Shown here: in pieces, positions 13,288 through 16,590 of the stretch
How the letters are laid out: every line of letters starts with the position of its first letter
Numbering within the stretch: position 1 is the first letter of the stretch
Assembly (NCBI GenBank): GCA_030146445.1
Contig: JASLBT010000229.1
Coordinates: 1 to 16,590 of the forward strand
Length of the DNA: 16,590 bases
Origin: Segetibacter sp.
GTDB lineage: Bacteria; Bacteroidota; Bacteroidia; Chitinophagales; Chitinophagaceae
Reading direction: 5' to 3'
Translations under genes and position numbers: made by a program
Notes under the pieces: generated by a model
Databases searched by the model: none
Seen by the model: the letters and a program-made list of their open reading frames with translations, nothing else
Told to the model about the DNA's origin: nothing

Positions 13288-14289
13288 TTGTCTAGCTTTC
13301 AACATCCCGAAATACTGTTTGGCCTCTTTCTGATCGTGCCCCTGTGTTTACTGTTTTATTATGTTCTCAGCTGGAAGAAAAAAATGCGTAAACAGATCGG
13401 CGACGAAGAACTGGTGAACCAACTCACGCGCAATTATTCAGCCGCTAACTTCTCGCTTAAATTCTATGCCCGAACGGCCGCTATTCTGCTCTGTGTGGTT
13501 GCCGCAGCAAATCTTCGTTCACCGAAACCTGCAAATGAAGGTTCCCGCCGAGGTATAGACCTCATGGTTGCGGTAGATGTCAGCAACAGTATGCTTGCAC
13601 AGGATGTAAAGCCAAACCGGCTCGAACGGGCGAAGCAGGTATTAAATAAGGTGATTGAAAAACTCGGTGACAACCGCATGGGGCTGGTGGTATTTGCCGG
13701 ACAGGCCTACCTTCAAATGCCGCTTACCCCCGACCTGTCGGCCGCCAAAATGTATGTTTCCACACTGTCACCGCTACTTGTTCCACTGCAAGGCACAAAG
13801 CTCTCCGATGCACTGCGGCTCTGTGACGCTTCCCTGGATACAAAGGAGAAAAAATACAAGGCTGTATTGCTGATATCCGATGGCGAGGACCACGATGAAA
13901 AAACCACCGAGGTGCTTAATATGATGAAGGAAAACGGCATAGTTGTTTACACCATTGGCATTGGTTCACCCGAAGGCGCACCCCTATATGACCCCGGATC
14001 CAACGATTTCAAAAAAGACCTTAGCGGAAATGTGGTAATCTCTAAACTGAATGAAAAAATCTTGCAGGATATTGCCACACAAACACAAGGCACTTACCAG
14101 CTTTTCAACAATGCCGACCAGGTCGCAAACAACCTCGCAGCTTCTATTGGCCAGATGGAAAGAAAGCACATTGGCGGCGGTCAGCACCGCGACTACCGGC
14201 CGTTTTTCCAATGGTTTCTTTTCGCAGCACTCTTTTTGCTCCTGCTGGAAATCATCATCCCTGAACGAAAAATGAAATGGATATACTAA
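13288..14289 (+). CDS. batB: BatB-like von Willebrand factor A membrane protein
   Basis: The 333-residue product has membrane segments at about 10-27 and 58-75, a VWA domain from about 88 to 285, and a final membrane segment near the C-terminus (FFQWFLFAALFLLLLEII). The metal site (MIDAS) is complete: DVSNS at 97-101, Thr170 in LQGTKL and Asp198 in LLISDGEDHD. The segment PLTPDLSAAKMYVSTLSP followed by VPLQGT is typical of BatB rather than BatA of the Bacteroides aerotolerance operon, which is linked to envelope and stress tolerance. No ATG occurs near the expected N-terminus. A TTG at 13288 gives SSFQHPEIL, matching the usual FxHPExL start; a TTG at 13279 is the alternative. Its end overlaps the start of batC by 13 bases, indicating coupling. 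Confidence 0.88.
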   Translation: MSSFQHPEILFGLFLIVPLCLLFYYVLSWKKKMRKQIGDEELVNQLTRNYSAANFSLKFYARTAAILLCVVAAANLRSPKPANEGSRRGIDLMVAVDVSNSMLAQDVKPNRLERAKQVLNKVIEKLGDNRMGLVVFAGQAYLQMPLTPDLSAAKMYVSTLSPLLVPLQGTKLSDALRLCDASLDTKEKKYKAVLLISDGEDHDEKTTEVLNMMKENGIVVYTIGIGSPEGAPLYDPGSNDFKKDLSGNVVISKLNEKILQDIATQTQGTYQLFNNADQVANNLAASIGQMERKHIGGGQHRDYRPFFQWFLFAALFLLLLEIIIPERKMKWIY

Positions 14290-14912
14290 AGCAAGCGTGT
14301 ACCCTTGTCGGCATCTTTTATGTAAGCCTGTCGTACTCGCAGGACGATAGACGTTATGTTGCAAAAGGCAATCAATTGTATAAGAAGCAGGACTTCGGCA
14401 ACGCGGCTGCCGAGTATAAAAAAGCCATCGAAAAAAACGGCAAAAATGCCGAGGCCCGGTACAATCTTGGCAACTCCTTGTACAAAGCACTGAAGCCCGA
14501 AGAGGCGCAAAAAGCATTTGAAGCGGCAGCAGAAGTTGGAGACAAAAACGTGAAAGCGAGCGCAGCTTACAACAAAGGAGTCGTGCTTACGCGCGAGAAC
14601 AAAATTGCCGAAAGCATCCAGGCCTATAAAGAGTCGTTGAAGCAGAACCCTTTGGACGAGCAGGCCAGGGAAAACCTCCAAAAGGCGCTGAACGAGATGA
14701 AGCAACAGCAACCCCCGCCGCAGCCAAAGCAAGACAGGAATAAGGATAAAAAGCAGGATAATCAGCCAAAGGAGCAACCGAAAAATAAAAGCAAGCTAAG
14801 CCCCAAGCAGGCAGAACGAATGCTGAACGCAGTAAGGCAGGAGGAAAAAAAGATCCAACAGCAGCAGAAAGATAAAGTAAGGGGAAGCGGACAGCCCGAC
14901 AAAGACTGGTAG
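14277..14912 (+). CDS. batC: BatC-like tetratricopeptide repeat protein
   Basis: The 211-residue product starts inside the end of batB. It has a hydrophobic N-terminus (LVGIFYVSLSYSQ, probably a signal peptide cleaved near 22). TPR units follow at about 24-56 (GNQLYKKQDFGNAAAEYKKA), 57-88 (AEARYNLGNSLYKALKPEEA) and 93-128 (AYNKGVVLTRENKIAESIQA). A Gln/Pro/Lys-rich low-complexity region occupies about 142-175, and then the motif LSPKQAERMLNAVRQEEKK with the terminal KDW. That C-terminal arrangement is characteristic of BatC, which works with the VWA proteins BatA/BatB in the periplasm. No batD or batE follows: the next gene is ispG. Confidence 0.88.
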   Translation: MDILKQACTLVGIFYVSLSYSQDDRRYVAKGNQLYKKQDFGNAAAEYKKAIEKNGKNAEARYNLGNSLYKALKPEEAQKAFEAAAEVGDKNVKASAAYNKGVVLTRENKIAESIQAYKESLKQNPLDEQARENLQKALNEMKQQQPPPQPKQDRNKDKKQDNQPKEQPKNKSKLSPKQAERMLNAVRQEEKKIQQQQKDKVRGSGQPDKDW

Positions 14913-15138
14913 TCACGCATTACACTTGCGAATTGTTTGGGGCATTCGACGCCACAACAGCATTCAACCGGGGTTGCGGCTATCCGTTCATACTCCGCCA
15001 CAATTCCTTTACACAGCCCCTTCAGCGGGGTATCCACTTCTATCCGCCTGCCCTTCATCTGGCTTACCATTCCCCGGCTTCTTTTCCGCTTTGGCGGCTA
15101 ATCTCTGCTCCCGGGTACACTTACTGACACCAATACTT

Positions 15139-15146
15139 TAATTTTG
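15139..15146 (+). promoter_or_regulatory. Bacteroidota-type -7 box of ispG
   Basis: TAATTTTG matches TAnnTTTG and lies 29 bases before the ATG at 15176. No TTTG at the usual upstream spacing was found, so the -33 element is weak or absent. The 263 bases between batC and ispG hold no convincing gene. Confidence 0.5.
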
Positions 15147-15175
15147 CCTTCAACCGGCATTCAGCCGCAATACTT

Positions 15176-16590
15176 ATGCAGCTTTATTGTAACGCTCTCA
15201 ACGAATACAGCCGATTGCAAACACGGGAGGTGACCATTGGTGATCTACGCCTGGGTAACTTCCATCCCATTCGCTTGCAAACGATGACGACTACCGACAC
15301 CATGGACACGCTCGCGACTGTAGAACAATCGATCAGGTGCATCGAGGCCGGAGCTGAACTGGTGAGAATTACGGCCCCGAGTAAGAAAGAGGCCGAAAAC
15401 CTTAGAAATATCCGCGATGAACTCAGGAGACGCGGTTACAATACTCCACTGATTGCCGATATTCACTTCACGCCGAATGCGGCCGAGATCGCTGCAAGAA
15501 TTGTGGAGAAAGTAAGGGTAAACCCCGGTAATTACGTCGACAAGAAGAAGTTCGAATTTCTTGAGTATACCGATACTGAGTACAATGAAGAAATAGACCG
15601 GATCAGGGACCGTTTTACCCCACTGGTAAAAATTTGTCGCGAATATGGTACCGCAATGCGTATCGGAACAAATCATGGCAGCCTGAGTGACAGAATTATG
15701 AGTCGATATGGTGACACGGCAATGGGAATGGTTGAAAGCGCTATGGAGTTTTTACGTATTGCACGATCGGAAAGCTACCACAACATCATTCTGAGCATGA
15801 AGAGCAGTAATCCCCAGGTGATGGTACAGGCTTACCGACTACTCATTCAACAGATGCAGGTCGAGTTCAGCGAATGCTACCCCCTGCACCTTGGTGTAAC
15901 AGAGGCGGGCGATGGCGAAGACGGGCGGGTTAAAAGTGCTGCAGGCATTGGCACCTTACTCGAAGACGGTATTGGAGATACCATCAGGGTTTCGCTAACC
16001 GAAGACCCCGAATTCGAGATCCCTGTTTGCCGCGACCTGGTAAAGCGGTACGAGCCCCAACTGCAATTGAACAACGAGCTGCGGAACGGCACAGGGGGGA
16101 CAAACAATATAGAAAACACGACCACTTCAGCAACAGATCTTAATCAACTGCCTTCCGGTCTTATCCCGCCTGTTAAGGACGTCCCCTATTCACCGTTCGA
16201 GTATCGCAGAAGGCAGACGATTGAAGTTGCAAATATTGGCGGCAAGCACGTTCCGGTGGTTATTGCCGACCTGAGCAAACTTGGAAAAATAAAGCCGGAA
16301 CACCTGAAAAGCATTGGCTACACCTACAACTCCGGTACAGATAAATGGGCGATCGGAGATGCTGCTGCGGATTATATATTCACCGGTAACCAGCTCATCG
16401 ATTTTGCACTCCCAGGAACCCTCCGGGTAATTGTATATCCGGCAACATGGCAGCAGGCACTTAGCAGCACCAGCGAGGTAAACGATCCTGGTACCACCTA
16501 CTTTCCCCTCTTCTACGATGGAGGCTTTATCCAGGCCGACCTGAGGAGTGCCGTGCTCAACTTTGTAATGGTCGACTGCTTCAGCGATAA
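15176..16590 (+). CDS. ispG: 4-hydroxy-3-methylbut-2-enyl diphosphate synthase (cut by window edge)
   Basis: IspG (GcpE) converts methylerythritol cyclodiphosphate to HMBPP with a 4Fe-4S cluster, the penultimate step of the MEP isoprenoid pathway. The frame is open from the ATG at 15176 to the last base, 471 residues. The TIM-barrel part is clear: IGDLRLGNFHPIRLQTMTTT at about 22-41, AGAELVRITAPS, PLIADIHFTPNAAEIAA, KVRVNPGNY, AMRIGTNHGSLSDRI, IILSMKSSN and HLGVTEAGDGEDGRVKSAAG with LLEDGIGDTIRVSLTEDP. From about residue 285 the sequence departs from the short E. coli type and enters the long inserted domain found in the Bacteroidota, Chlamydia and plant form. The C-terminal cluster cysteines lie beyond the window. 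It is transcribed from its own -7 box and is unlikely to belong to the bat operon. Confidence 0.95.
   Translation, partial: MQLYCNALNEYSRLQTREVTIGDLRLGNFHPIRLQTMTTTDTMDTLATVEQSIRCIEAGAELVRITAPSKKEAENLRNIRDELRRRGYNTPLIADIHFTPNAAEIAARIVEKVRVNPGNYVDKKKFEFLEYTDTEYNEEIDRIRDRFTPLVKICREYGTAMRIGTNHGSLSDRIMSRYGDTAMGMVESAMEFLRIARSESYHNIILSMKSSNPQVMVQAYRLLIQQMQVEFSECYPLHLGVTEAGDGEDGRVKSAAGIGTLLEDGIGDTIRVSLTEDPEFEIPVCRDLVKRYEPQLQLNNELRNGTGGTNNIENTTTSATDLNQLPSGLIPPVKDVPYSPFEYRRRQTIEVANIGGKHVPVVIADLSKLGKIKPEHLKSIGYTYNSGTDKWAIGDAAADYIFTGNQLIDFALPGTLRVIVYPATWQQALSSTSEVNDPGTTYFPLFYDGGFIQADLRSAVLNFVMVDCFSD

Noticed and set aside
14762..15070. 102-codon minus-strand frame overlapping the end of batC
   Set aside because: Half of it is antisense to the well-supported batC low-complexity region, its translation is a Cys/Leu/Phe-rich shadow there, and no family is recognisable in the non-overlapping part.
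15020..15140. Minus-strand short frame reading CTREQRLAAKAEKKPGNGKP and onward, upstream of ispG
   Set aside because: It looks protein-like but has no usual start codon after the preceding stop, and it is only about 40 codons long.

Overview
The window looks like chromosomal DNA from a Bacteroidota bacterium, most likely of the Chitinophagaceae type. This placement is an inference. It rests on three exact TAnnTTTG (-7 type) promoter boxes just upstream of start codons, the general lack of Shine-Dalgarno sequences, a batB-batC pair whose BatC ends in KDW, a long IspG with the inserted domain, and two ECF sigma factor loci with Bacteroidota-style partners. No rRNA, tRNA, CRISPR array, intact insertion sequence or phage gene was seen.

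Left part (1-3892): the C-terminal part of a metallophosphoesterase runs in from the window edge. It is followed on the opposite strand by a small gene (607-842) that is broken by a one-base frameshift. Next come an ECF sigma factor with a small membrane protein 9 bases behind it, and a 71-residue HMA-fold-like protein. Facing these are two minus-strand genes for exported proteins: an Asn/Gln-rich protein with a PepSY-like C-terminus, and a glycine-zipper lipoprotein with a strong terminator.

Middle part (3893-8026): after 765 bases without a convincing gene come minus-strand genes for a TylF-like methyltransferase, an S66 LD-carboxypeptidase, an uncharacterised protein that may have an ADP-ribosyltransferase-like fold, and an exported YkuD L,D-transpeptidase.

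ECF locus (8027-10873): the minus-strand order is small membrane protein, ECF sigma factor, anti-sigma-like protein with a duplicated N-terminal module, and outer-membrane beta-barrel protein, closed by a hairpin terminator. The bipartite motif TGTAAC-N16-CGT occurs upstream of the sigma factor, the small membrane protein and the L,D-transpeptidase, always on the coding strand. This suggests an autoregulated sigma factor that also controls a peptidoglycan cross-linking enzyme. It is the most interesting signal in the window.

Right part (10988-16590): plus-strand genes encode Kbl (glycine C-acetyltransferase), a class D (OXA-like) beta-lactamase lipoprotein, BatB and BatC (overlapping, without batA/D/E here), and IspG, which runs off the window end. 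Several products act on or at the cell envelope (LD-carboxypeptidase, L,D-transpeptidase, OXA-like lipoprotein, Bat proteins, beta-barrel).
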